From assembly GCA_020736575.1 (NCBI GenBank), contig JAGPYM010000012.1, positions 558,001-622,000 on the forward strand: a DNA stretch of 64,000 nt. Direction: 5' to 3'. The DNA comes from Thelonectria olida (lineage: Eukaryota > Ascomycota > Sordariomycetes > Hypocreales > Nectriaceae). The notes under the pieces are model-generated. The model was not told the origin of the DNA, searched no databases, and saw only the letters and a program-made list of their open reading frames with translations. A program made the translations under genes and the position numbers. Of the stretch, positions 22,634 to 33,846 are shown one piece after another. Numbering within the stretch: the stretch's first letter is position 1; the number at the start of each line of letters is the position of its first letter.

Positions 22634-24058
22634 TTTTGAGGCGGAATGGACTTCCAACAGATGAAGTCCGCATTCCAGGCTGAAGCCTGACAGACACTTT
22701 CGAGGGGGTTTCAAGTGTCCATTTTCCGGGGGTTGCGGTCCAATGGTTTATTTCAACGCATGCGCCTTGCTTTCTTGAGACGTGGGCTCGAGTTCTCAAG
22801 GCCATGACATCAGTTGGCATGAGGCTCAGTGAGCATATGGGGTGCGGGAGACTTTATTGCGAGTTACTGGCACGTCATAGATTATGAAGACTTTATCTAC
22901 AACAGTTTGTCGTCTGCACATGTGCTGGATGTGAGTTGAGTGTTTGTAGCTCATCAACAGCCACAGGTTCCTCCCAGCCAGCCTCAGAAAGCTTTCGTCT
23001 TAGCTAGTTGAGCCACCAGACTGCTCAGATCAGATCGAGTGCATGTTTGGGTAGCATTGCTCCACAACTGCCGAACCGTTTGCTCTCTCTCGAATCCATG
23101 CTCGCACACGTTGTGGGGAGTTCCCTCAGCTCTTGATGATCTTCAAGGGGTCAAGCAGGGGGACATTTGGATGATTAACCTTACATACTAACCAGGATGA
23201 CCAGCTGTGCCAATGCCATTGCGATAAGCCAACATTCCAGGGGTTCGGTCTATGTGTCGAGCACGTGATGTCAACTCTCGAGGCGCACGCCTGGTTGTGT
23301 TTCACTCATGGTCTAGATTTTGGCGAATACCTGTACGGAGTAAGGGGGTTCGACTGCTAATTACCTAGTTAGTCTAAATACTTTGTAGTTATCATTGTCA
23401 TACTTGGTAAGCTTTCTTGCAAGCCAAGGGCTGAAGGAGACAGCTTCACGGCTCGCTAGCACAGAGATAGTCCGGGAGCCCTTTGGCTGGGGCGCGAGTC
23501 CCGTCGATTTTGCACTAACGCAAGGGGTCAGGGGGTATGCGCGTATGGGCCTATGGGGACCTCTTTGTATGCCCAGGATTGTTGGAATTGGAGTGGCAAA
23601 GATTGACTGCCGGGGAGATGGATGAGGAATTCAACGAGGGAGGGCGCTGTAACATGCACTGGCAACCGAGAGATGCGAAGCATGTGTGTCGAGCGCGAGA
23701 CGTACGCTGAACACACACATCTCTGACATATAGAGTACATCAGAGGCACGCAAGGGATTGTCTTTGCTTTGGTCAATCGTCTCCCCCACTCCCTCGGACT
23801 CGACCTCACCAATCGACGCGTGGTGGGCTTCCAATAGTGTCGTGATGGTTAGTTCAGCCCCAAGGGACACCATTCCGCGTTAAGATGCCTCCCTGAAATT
23901 CGCTTTTCTTGGGCTTCTTCTCCCTCTCCTTGGCCCTTTCAACTCTTCATGTTCCTCCGCTCCTTTCTTTCTTTTCGTCCTTTTGTTTGGGTAGAGTCCT
24001 CTGCCTCCTTGCGCATCACACTCCTTTCTTCCCAAATTCTCGGCGCAGAGGAGTAGCA
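22634..24058. other. Intergenic region before the type II glycosyltransferase-like gene
   Basis: About 1.4 kb with only short frames. A 76-codon frame at 23395-23625 has no recognisable features. The last 100 bases before 24059 are pyrimidine-rich, as in a leader, and an in-frame ATG at 23909 could extend the next protein by 50 residues. Confidence 0.45.
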
Positions 24059-26266
24059 ATGGATCGGGAGCGCAACTTCTCTCCGCTGCTGGAGAACCCA
24101 GACCCAGACTACAGCGAAAAGCATCCGCGGTCGGCAAACGTTGGTTATGGCATCCCAAGACACATTGTTCGCCTGTCGGTCAGAAGATTGTGCTTTTTGA
24201 TTACTGCCGTTGTTTTGGCGCCCACCCTCCTTACTTTCAGCTATTTCAAGGTACGTCCCTGCCAATGATGAAATCCCCCACCTCTCACGGAACACGGGCC
24301 TAACCCAAACTCCCACCTACAGCGCCGCCCCATTGGAGATGCCCTCGTTTTTGGCGAGGACCAGGTAGATGTCTATCTGAACGGAACCGACCTTCGTTTG
24401 GTCGCCACCTCCAAAGCCGAGCCCTCTCTCGAGAGTGCCACAACCATCGACGTCGCAGAGACGACGGCGAACGCAAAGTCGGACGACATCCTGGCAGATT
24501 GGATCGACGTCCCCGAGCCAGGCGCATCTGAGGAACCCGTCTCCGAGCCAGAGCCAGAGCCAACCGCCCAACCTGTGGAGGAGCCCAAGAAGTTCGAGGA
24601 GCCCTTCGTTCCCCCTCCTCCAATCCGTCCGGACACGGCTACTCCTGATGAAGGAGCGCCCCCTCCTGATGGACCGGCTGAGCCAGCTCCGCCTGTTGAG
24701 GATACCATCCCGCCTCCGCCTCCTGCTGAACCCGTGCCTCCTGTTGAACCCGCGCCTCCTGTTGACCCGAACGCCGTTCCCCCACCACCGCCTCCCCCTC
24801 CTCCTCCTGCTGATCAGCTTCCTGACGGAGCCCCTCCTCCACCTCCTCCTCCCCCGACCATGGATCCTATTCCCGCTGGTGATCATCGACTTATCATGGT
24901 CATCCCCCAGGATGCTCCCACTCCAGAGATTTGCAAAGTCATGTTCAGCGCCATGGCCAATGGCTACCCCAGCCCCGTCATCCTCAACTGGGGCAACAGC
25001 CGTCAGAGACTCGAAAGTGGACTGGACACGTCCCATTTGTTCAAGATTATCAAGGGGGTGAACTATTTGGACAAGATGATGGACGAATCTGCCAACGATG
25101 CCGACAGGGTGTATGAACACGATCTTGTCTTTATCATGGATGCTCTTGACATTTGGTGGCAGCTTCCGCCGGACTTGTTGATCAAGAGATACCACGAGGC
25201 CATTAAAGCTAGTAATGAGCGTCTTGCTAAAGAATGGAGCGGACCTGGACCCGTGCCTTACAAGAATACCCTTCTGGGTGGCGCTCAGAAGAGATGCTGG
25301 CCTACTCCGGACTACGGAATCGAGCTCCATTGCGACATGCTTCCCCAAAGCCCGGTTCGAGCCGATCTTTTCGGTGAGAGAACCGATGAGCCAGGCCTGC
25401 ACCACGCCGGACGCGTCAAGCACTTCAATGGAGGAACTCTCATGGGCCCCGCGGGCGACCTGAGGCGATTCTGGCGCCGCTCCCTCGACAGGATCAGCCG
25501 CGTTCAGTCTCATCACCCCCGAATCCGCTCTGACCAGGGAATCCAGGGCGAGGTCTGGGGAGAGCAGGAGATGTTCCGTGATTGGCTTCGCAGGCAGCCT
25601 AATAGGAATGACCCAGACTTCATTAACGACCCCATGATGCGAACCATGCTCGAAAACTACGAGTACGGGTTTTCTGTCGACTACTTCGAGGCGGTGGCCA
25701 TCAACACCAACTTCAAGGAGCTCGACGCCGACTTCATGATCATCAACAACCAGACGGCAATTGACATCAGGTCAAAAGAACTTGGAATTGACCCCGTGCG
25801 TCTCCGCGGCGTTCCCGAAGACGTCAAAGCCACCAAGCACCCGCTCACCCGGGTGCTGCCCGAGAATGAGGTCGGAGACTGGGGCGACCTCCCCCTGTTC
25901 GCCGACTACTACAGCGAAGTCGTTCCCGTCATCGTCCACCACAACGCCTATGAGAACGGCCTCAAGGAGCGCCGCAAGTGGTGGTGGGACCGCACCTGGT
26001 ACTTCCCCCACCTACGCAGACTCGTCCACGCCTACCTCGAGAAGCCTCTCGAGCTGCCCATCCTGGGCCAGTTCCCCGTTGGCGACGGCTTGGCGACGTA
26101 CCGAGCGTTGCCCTCGGAGCTGACGAAGCGCAAGCCGCGACGGTTTGAGCCTGAGATGGCGGTCCCAGGTCTCCCAGAGATGGAGTACGCGGATATGTGC
26201 GGGGACCGACCCGACAACGAGCAATGGTTTGACCAGGTGTTTAGAGATGGAAAGGGTCCATTGTAA
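24059..26266 (+). CDS. Type II membrane glycosyltransferase-like protein with proline-rich stem
   Basis: Exons 24059-24250 and 24323-26266 give 711 aa. A cytoplasmic tail of about 40 residues precedes a membrane anchor at about 44-62. Then comes an acidic then proline-rich stem (about 130-250) with runs of up to ten prolines and repeated P-x-E-P units, and a luminal catalytic-like domain. That domain opens with RLIMVIPQDAP, contains HDLVFIMDALDIWWQLP (a D-x-x-D site, about 335, suited to metal and nucleotide sugar) and VKHFNGGTLMGPAGDLRRFW, which resembles the LNSGG(F)xG block of procollagen lysyl hydroxylase-type galactosyl/glucosyltransferase domains. The likely place is the Golgi, the substrate unknown. 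The stem may hold the domain away from the membrane. The ATG at 24059 is preferred over 23909 because it yields a normal cytoplasmic tail. Confidence 0.72.
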
Positions 26267-29200
26267 TGGTAAAGGGAAAGGGGGTTGATTCATTCGGGTG
26301 GCGTTACCAAAGGGAAAGTCTTTGTATGATAAAGGGCGAATAATCCATGACGGGGTGTATTTCATTTTGGTAGATACCTACATATACGATATGGGAACAT
26401 CGGAGTGAAGCTTTGTATACCTAAGAATAAGATGAATGAACGCAGATGACAAGGCCATGCCGTGGGGTGTTCGCTTGATAATGTCGCACCGTAGGGGTGA
26501 GGCTCAATTCCACACGTTTATCCTGTCCCAGGCTCAACTTCATCGGAGACGCTTCATGTGCCCGTCGTACAAGAAGGGTGCAGCAAAGCAGGGGTCCTAG
26601 TATGGAAACATACGTGCCTCGTTACTGCGAAAAACCACCGAGGTGAGAGAGAGCATGATGCGGCCTCGACCATGGGCGTTAAGGGGTCAAGCCTTGACTT
26701 GCCTGGCAACATTCAAAGAGGGAGTCTTTCTCGGCATCGTGGGGGCTCGGACATGTTTCTGCATCGACGTTTCACTCACTCCCTTCGCGTAGAATAACGA
26801 CTGCCCTTGGCTAAGGGGTTTCTTCCAATGCGAACAGATGGCAGTTCCCATGTTGGGTCGCGCATCACGTTACTTGAGGAGACTTCATCTAAGATGGAGA
26901 TATTCCATCACCGTCCCTTTACCTCGGTGACAGACGGCCAATCATGACAAGCCCTGTGATGCCGCTCACCGTGGAAGATGAGGCTATTCCAATGCAAGGC
27001 TATGAGAAAATAACTCGTCGTCGGAGAGGAAAAGGAACCATGGCAGCCAATGACAAGGCCCGTGGATGTCAAAACGGCAATCAGCATCCGAGTATCCAAA
27101 CGTCGGCCTTTTCCCAGCCGTTGATGCCGAACACCGAGTTTAGAGAGGGACAAACAAATGGCTAGGGTAGCAACTCCCACCACGACGCATCAGAGAGACT
27201 GGGAAAAAAAAATGCCGTCATATTCCCGGCGATTTCGGCGACCCTTTTTCGACAAACAGGACCCAATAATTCCTCATTCTTTTCCCTCAAAAAGCACGGA
27301 TCATGACACCGACGGACGACATGGACAACAACCAGCAACAACGACGACGACACATGCACGCACGCATGCATGGCAGAAGCACACACCCCCTCCCCTGGCC
27401 TCTCGCTTGTCACGGAGATACCGAAGATTCTGCATCGGAGGTTTTTTTTTTTTTTGCTCTCTCGTACGTAGTATTCATTCGGTCATCTTTCATGGGTTCT
27501 GAGGCCTTTTAAACTTGCGGATCGACAACGGGCGGAGTGTGGAGCAATATGCACAGAACATGCATGGAAGGCAGAGAAGGGGCGCGGAGTAGCGTCGCCG
27601 AACCTTCCAACTTGAATTGTGGCTAGACGAAACATGCTGCCTTTTCGGGCTTTGGCTGTGATGGGTGACGACATGGCGCAGATAACGGATGAGGCATGTT
27701 GCATGGGACAAAGATTCCCATGCTTGAGGGATCTCGATGTGATGGCTTGATGCGCCGTGCAGTAGTCGGGACGCCAGGGGAAGTCCACCTCGTAGCTTGG
27801 GCGTCATGATGGCCATGTTGGTGTTGTCGAACACAGTGGATAAGGTGTGATCGCCGATGACTGCACGTCCTCTTTTTTTTTCGGTTTACAATGGTATCGA
27901 AGCGAGGGTGATGAGCATGGGTGAGTCCCAACAAACAGGTTGAGTGTGATAATGATTTCCGATTCACATCGACACGAAGTTGGACGATGAGCCACCACTA
28001 ACTAGGGAGACTCAGGCGTAGTTAAAGCTGGCAAGGCAAAGACGAATATAACGAAAGGAAATTCATAAAATAATTGCTCAACAAAGCACAATTCATATAC
28101 AAATGCAATATGCATATTCATCCCATCTCATCCCATCCACCGTCTTCAAACAACATACCCTGCACCAGCTTACACGCGATTCGAGACTCAACCCCTAGCA
28201 TTGACGTCCCAACTTGCAGGAAACAAACACCTCCTCGAAGCAGAACCGATGGAACGTTCCAATCTTCCAAGTCGGAAATAAGGCACAATCTTGCATCGTC
28301 AAAACACCCACTCCAGTGCAGCAAAACAAGATGCCTCTTCCCAAGACACTGGGCAAACTAATCCACCAGTCAACATACATCCCTTCTCCACCACGGCAGC
28401 AGAAACCCGAACCCTCCACGTAGATGGGCCTGTGGCCTGTGGCCTCCAATATGCACTGCAGGGCTCCGAGAAGGACTTACACGAGGACTGCGTCGTCCTC
28501 GAAGAAGCATCCCCCCCCCCACATGAAGATCCGCCGAGTGCCCGAGGGTCCATTATCTGCCGTCTCCCGATGGAGAGAACACCAAGCGCGCTTCTAGAAG
28601 ACTGGAAGAACAACCACTATGCCCAAGGTGTGGGCATAAACGGTCATTTCGGCAGAGCTGCAGTCTACGTCCGCATTGAAAGATCTACAGAAGACCAGAA
28701 GCCTAAAAAGCATGCTGCGAGAACCGGAGTCCATGATGAGCGGTGTTTGAACCCCGTGGAGTTTCCATGGACCGTGGTTCCCGTCTATTGACCACCCGAC
28801 CGCACTGCGCTGTGACTCTTATCTAAGCGTTCCGCGTAAAAACTTTCGAGTGGGTTTACTCTCTACGAATTTGATAACTATGAGTCTCTTGCAACTTGAA
28901 CTCCCCTCTAGCGGCCGGTTTCAACACGTCGGGTGCTCTGTCGGGACTTTTCGGTGGGGCGGCCGACTCGGCCTTCTGTGAAAGCCGTGCCGTTCCCGTT
29001 AGCTTCTTTGGGACGTGAGCAAGTATGTACTATGAGTCCGAACTGTGGTGGTGTCCTCGCCAAAGCGTTGGGAAGGGTTTGTGCGTCAGCAAAAGGGCTG
29101 TGATGCAAAGCCACCAAGAGACGTACCGAGATGGGTAATATGATGCGACCAACACGTTGGCTACAGCCTCATTCGCATCCCAAACAGTGCAAGTCAAGGC

Positions 29201-30202
29201 AGAGGATGCTCGAACGAATTGTTCCATGCAGACCTTCGTAGTCAAAATCTCACCGACGGCATGGAAAGGGTGGATGATGGGTGTACAATTAGAGAATGAC
29301 AGAGCCGGCCTCGAATGGAGATAAGCACCTAAAGCTGAGTGGCTTGCCTTGCAGAAGGTGGTGGGCATGTCGATGTGCGAGGGGTGGAGGGCGGGGGGAT
29401 TATTCAGCCTGCCGTAAATCCGACTAACTACGTCCTCTGCAGGGCCAGCGATGGAGGTTCGGGCATAGGAGATAGACTGTCGAGCTTGACGACGACGTCA
29501 CTTGCGGGTAGGGGTCTGTATCTCACGACCCCGGACGACTGCGAACGAATCTCGAATAGCCGCAAGGGGAGGAGATGCATGTGAGGGATTCACCAAGGAT
29601 TGAGGCATGGTCATTTTCTGCGCAGGGAGGCAGATTATCGGGTTCGTTGATGACCCCGAACGCGAAAACAAAATAAAACAAGCGAGGCAACGAGGGACGT
29701 TTGAAAGTTGCGAGTGAGTGCCTGGTGTCTCATGTCAGCGCAATTAAGGTTGAGACTGGAGTCGTTGTCCCAGCGTCCATCCCAACTTCCCAAGCCAAGG
29801 TTCCCTTTCACGGTGGTCGATAATTACAATCTGATTAGGCATCGAGTTTACCTTTGCGGAGATGAAGGGGGGTGTCTTGAAGGCATGGCCTGGATACGCG
29901 GCATGGTTAGGCTGCCGATATTTTCTCTCTCGGCCGGGAGGTGGATTACAAAAAGGCCACCGCATGGACGAGGCTAATCAATAAGCAACAATCAATGAGA
30001 GAAGCCTGGAGAAGATCCATGAGGCGTGCAGGGGGACGGGGCCCTCGGGGTGCGGACAGGGAAGGGCAGAGCATAACGGACGGAAATGCACATGGAGTTA
30101 TGTTCAACTCCGCTCCGCCCTTTGGTGGTTGCTGGGACGCTGACAGCGCTACGAAACCAGCGGTCAGCATCACGGGCTTCACTCCCACTCGAAAATACGC
30201 TG

Positions 30203-30226
30203 GAGGATGAGGATGAGGATGAGGAT
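30203..30226. repeat. (GAGGAT)4 microsatellite
   Basis: Four exact GAGGAT units in tandem inside the gene-free region. Confidence 0.9.
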
Positions 30227-32406
30227 GCAGCTCGTGCAGTGGAATTGGCTGGTCTGGTGGCTTGCTCTTTCCCAGAAGCACCTCACCCAAACTCAATCGC
30301 GATACCGACACAATGCCACAAGCCTATGACAATTGATGAGAATGTCTTGCGACGCTCATCGTCGCGTGAACATGATTTTGGCTCAACCCGATTGCGATTG
30401 CGACATGCACATTGGACAAGGTGACAACACCACGACCAGCGGGCGCACACATCCATGGCCCATCAAGAATGAGTAATCGGCCAAAAGCGCCAGTTAGCGT
30501 ACCGTTCGTTCTATTCCCAGCGGCCGCGCATTTTTCGCATAGTCCAAAAGAGAAAAATCATGATGTAGCCAGCCCTGGGCTTCGGGCTTTTCGGGTTCGT
30601 CAAAGCCCGCCCGCCCTTTTGCTAGGCGACTGGCACAGCAAACCCAAAAAATGTCGGAGCCGGGGACACACGGCGTGTTACAGAAGCCGACTGCGTGCAA
30701 GCCACAATGGTTCGTTGCCGTGCTAAACGAGAGCGAGGCCGCACAATTCCACCACCAGAGAAACAACACCACGGCTGCATGCAGGTACCTGATGCAAATC
30801 TGGAAATCCTGCTGCCTTGATATCCGTATTTGGTACAGCCGTGAGGTGACGACGATGCCCCTTTAGACTGGACGTACGTAGGTGAATGCGCGGCGTTGGC
30901 ATGATGGACTTTAGGCATGAGATTGCAACAGAATTAGGGGACCTCTAGTTCTCAAACATGTTGAGCTATCTCGGCGGCGCAGTGTACTGCCTCGCCAAAG
31001 CCCCAAACAAAGGCATTATGCGTATTCCTCGCAAGCCTTATACGCGTTATGCCCATGAAGCCCAGAAACGAGAGGAACGAGACGAAAAGGGGAGGCTTAC
31101 GCGTGGCACAAAAAAGGGTACAAAGTACGGATACACTGTCGTGGGTTCTGATTGGTTCGCTTTCTTCGCATTTCGATAACCTCCGACATGGCGGTGCTCC
31201 CATCATCAGCCCTACCACCTCACAGTTGCGGAGGTACGTATCCTTCCGTCGGTCTCTCGCATTCTTTCAACCCTCCACCCACTGACAAACCCGCAGCGAC
31301 GACTCTCGATGCGTGCGTCAGGGCCCTTGCGTAGGCACTGTAGGCGTTGGCGGGACATTTCACACCCCGACCCTTGCTCGAATCCCAAGGTCCGCCGATA
31401 GCTCCGCCATGCTCGGTTTTGCAGCTCAATTTTCGGATACGGCACGGGTTCTTTTGGGAGCTCACCATGTTGCGATGGCCGTCTTTCCGCAATCCTTCAC
31501 CTTTGTGTCTTCTATCAAGGTGGGCCCCGTGCTGTGTGCGGGCGCGAGATGTCTTGAATCCGTCTTGGCGAGGGGATTGTGCCTGGTCTAGATGACCACA
31601 AAGGTGGACGGATTGGTGCAGACAAGGGCCATAGCGGCAACGATATCTAATGGGCGCAATTGTGTAAGACGACCGCTTGACCTTGATGAGCGGAATTAAT
31701 GATGCACCATCCGTCAAGAAACTATTCTACCAATAACTGATTAAAATCACGATTGCGGAGGTGAATAATCGAGTCACACACCATACCAGCTCAACGAGTG
31801 TCATCATCCATCGGAGCGGAGCTTGGAAGTAAAAAAACCGATGATAAGGTTCACCTTGCAGCAGTTGCTGAGAAATCGCACTCGCAGACTGTGACGAGGG
31901 GCTCCATTATTTGATTTGTAGTGAAGGGGGGCATGGATGATCAAGCAACAGCGTTAGTCTGGGGGGGGACTTTGCAGCTGACTGAGCCCTTGCATGCGCT
32001 TGTTGAGACACACTGGACACTAAGAAGCCAACCAAGACATGAGCAAGGGCGCGCGCGCAATAGCGAGGGAGTCACTTCGTGGGCGTGGGTGGCTTAGGAA
32101 TCACCATTGCGATGGAACTTGATGTGCCCTGCTTTTGCGTTATTGCAGCTTTTGCCTGTTTTGGACGCAATGTTTTAGAAATCAATTTAGAGTAATCAGT
32201 GGAAGAGGGAGACTGTTGAGAATGACAGCTGGCGTCTCGTACTGACAGAAAGAGAGCAATTGCTGGCCCATGTGTACCCGGTACAGGAGCAACAGGCGAA
32301 ATTGTCGGGCAGTCCGAAGTACCGCGTACCCCCGGAGATCTCATCAGCGGCAGGGCAACAGCGACGGAGGCAGGGTCGACACGACAAGCGAAACCGAAAG
32401 CCGCCT

Positions 32407-32438
32407 CAAGCAAGCCAAGCAAAGCAAAGCCAAGCAAG
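32407..32438. repeat. Imperfect AAGC tandem tract
   Basis: Irregular tandem copies of CAAGC/AAAGC about 340 bases before the presumed promoter of the ECM13-like gene. A second tract of GGCTTG units follows about 75 bases later (32513-32538). Confidence 0.7.
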
Positions 32439-33123
32439 TGGAACGTCTCTTTCCCCCGGTCTGCCGTGCCGTGTCCTGTCGGGCTGTGGGCTTTTGGCCG
32501 GTGCGTCTCTCTGGGCTTGGGCTTGGGCTTGGCTTGGCTCGGCCGCTCGCTTTGATCGGACTTTCGCAGGAGTCAGTCATGCCTTTCCCCCTTCCACACG
32601 CACTCGGCTTCGTAATCCACACCCCACCCCACCCGCATCTCAGTGATCAGTCAGACTCATCAAGAGTCATCATTCACACGCCCCCCCATTTCGCGCTCCT
32701 CGGACTTTGTGAACATGCACTCCGTCAGTGGGCCCCCGTTCAAGCCCGTCAAGCCCGTCGACTCCGTCGTGATCACAAGAATAAAAGATTTCTGTTCCCC
32801 CCGTTCTCGGTACTCAACTCCAATACAGTCATCCTTCAATCCATTCACAGCTTCACAATCAAGATCCGATCACGACATCGCTTCTAGACCTTGAACAAAG
32901 CTTGACACAACCGACACAACATCTTTCATCATTCCCCACTAGGCCTTTGTCCTCTCTCCAACTCCAGCTCTCAGCTAGCATCACCTAATCTACAAGTCAC
33001 TCTTCACCATCGGGGACCCCTGCCACTAGCTTTGCCTTTGCCGCAATCGGGATTGTTGCCTTGACTCACAACATCAACCAACAAACAATCATAAAGCTAC
33101 CACACCTCGCTTCTACCTTCACA

Positions 33124-33846
33124 ATGACGACCATCACATCGACAAACACTCAACGGCCCACTGCCTACTCTTCTTCCTCGCTTCGCCAACAAGCCATCAA
33201 GAAGAACATGTCTATCACCCAGACTTACTACCTCGCCCACAAGGCCCGGGCAAAGCTCTCTCGCGAGGCTGCCCAGCCTGACCACGATCTCCGCCTGCTT
33301 GTTGGACACGCCAACCTCCTCGACTCTCTGATGCTTGAGCTCGCCGATGCCGAGCGGGAACAGGAGCGATGGTTCAACCAGTCCGTCCGCGGTGCCTCGA
33401 GCACCCAAGAGCGCCGTGTGCAATGGGCCGACCAGACTATCGACGAGGAGTACGAATCCGACTCGTCTGACTCTGACGACTACGACTCCGACGAGGAGGA
33501 CATTGAGATGTCCAACACCGCTACCGCTATCCCTGCCAAGCCCATCACTGTCACGATAAGCCGGGTCGACGATATGGAGGAGGATGATCTCGAGGAGGAC
33601 TACGCACAGCTTGAGCTCGTCCGAACACCCTCTCACTCCAACTCCCCTCCCGAGCTTGTCGAGCACGACTTCTCAGATTCTTCCGATGACGAGTCGATGC
33701 CCCCATCGCCGCCTCAGCCTGTTCTCAACGACTTTGATGAGAAGGACGCCAAGAAGCAGTCAGAAGATGATCAGATCTACGAGGATGACTTTTACCTACC
33801 ATCTCGAAACCCCGCGAGGTTGGTGTCGGCCATCTCGGTCTACTAA
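33124..33846 (+). CDS. ECM13-like acidic protein
   Basis: One exon encodes 240 aa. The conserved part is residues about 20-75: SSSLRQQAIKKNMSITQTYY, then LAHKARAKLSREAAQPDHDLR, then LLVGHANLLDSLMLEL. This matches my memory of the yeast Ecm13/YJR115W family, small proteins of unknown biochemical role linked to cell wall phenotypes. The rest is strongly acidic and Ser/Asp-rich (for example DSSDSDDYDSDEEDIEM and DFSDSSDDES) with PPSPPQP, so probably disordered and phosphorylated. The ATG at 33124 is chosen because no ATG lies between it and the presumed promoter about 300 bases upstream. The family call rests on one motif block. A name based on function would be unsafe. Confidence 0.7.
   Translation: MTTITSTNTQRPTAYSSSSLRQQAIKKNMSITQTYYLAHKARAKLSREAAQPDHDLRLLVGHANLLDSLMLELADAEREQERWFNQSVRGASSTQERRVQWADQTIDEEYESDSSDSDDYDSDEEDIEMSNTATAIPAKPITVTISRVDDMEEDDLEEDYAQLELVRTPSHSNSPPELVEHDFSDSSDDESMPPSPPQPVLNDFDEKDAKKQSEDDQIYEDDFYLPSRNPARLVSAISVY

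Larger units (their letters stand above)
26267..33123. other. 6.9-kb gene-free region upstream of the ECM13-like gene
   Basis: No supported gene in nearly 7 kb, against an average of about one gene per 2 kb in the rest of the window. Frames are short on both strands and the longest (28291-28791) has no recognisable features. The DNA holds several simple tracts: T14 at 27442-27455, C10 at 28511-28520, (GAGGAT)4 at 30203-30226, AAGC units near 32407-32438 and GGCTTG units near 32513-32538. I see no terminal repeats, transposase or reverse transcriptase motifs. A TATA-like AATAAAAGA near 32779 and a pyrimidine-rich stretch after it probably mark the promoter of the next gene. Confidence 0.55.

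Noticed and set aside
24317..25516. 399-codon minus-strand open frame
   Set aside because: It is antisense to the proline-rich glycosyltransferase-like gene. Its Arg/Gly-rich content mirrors proline codons.
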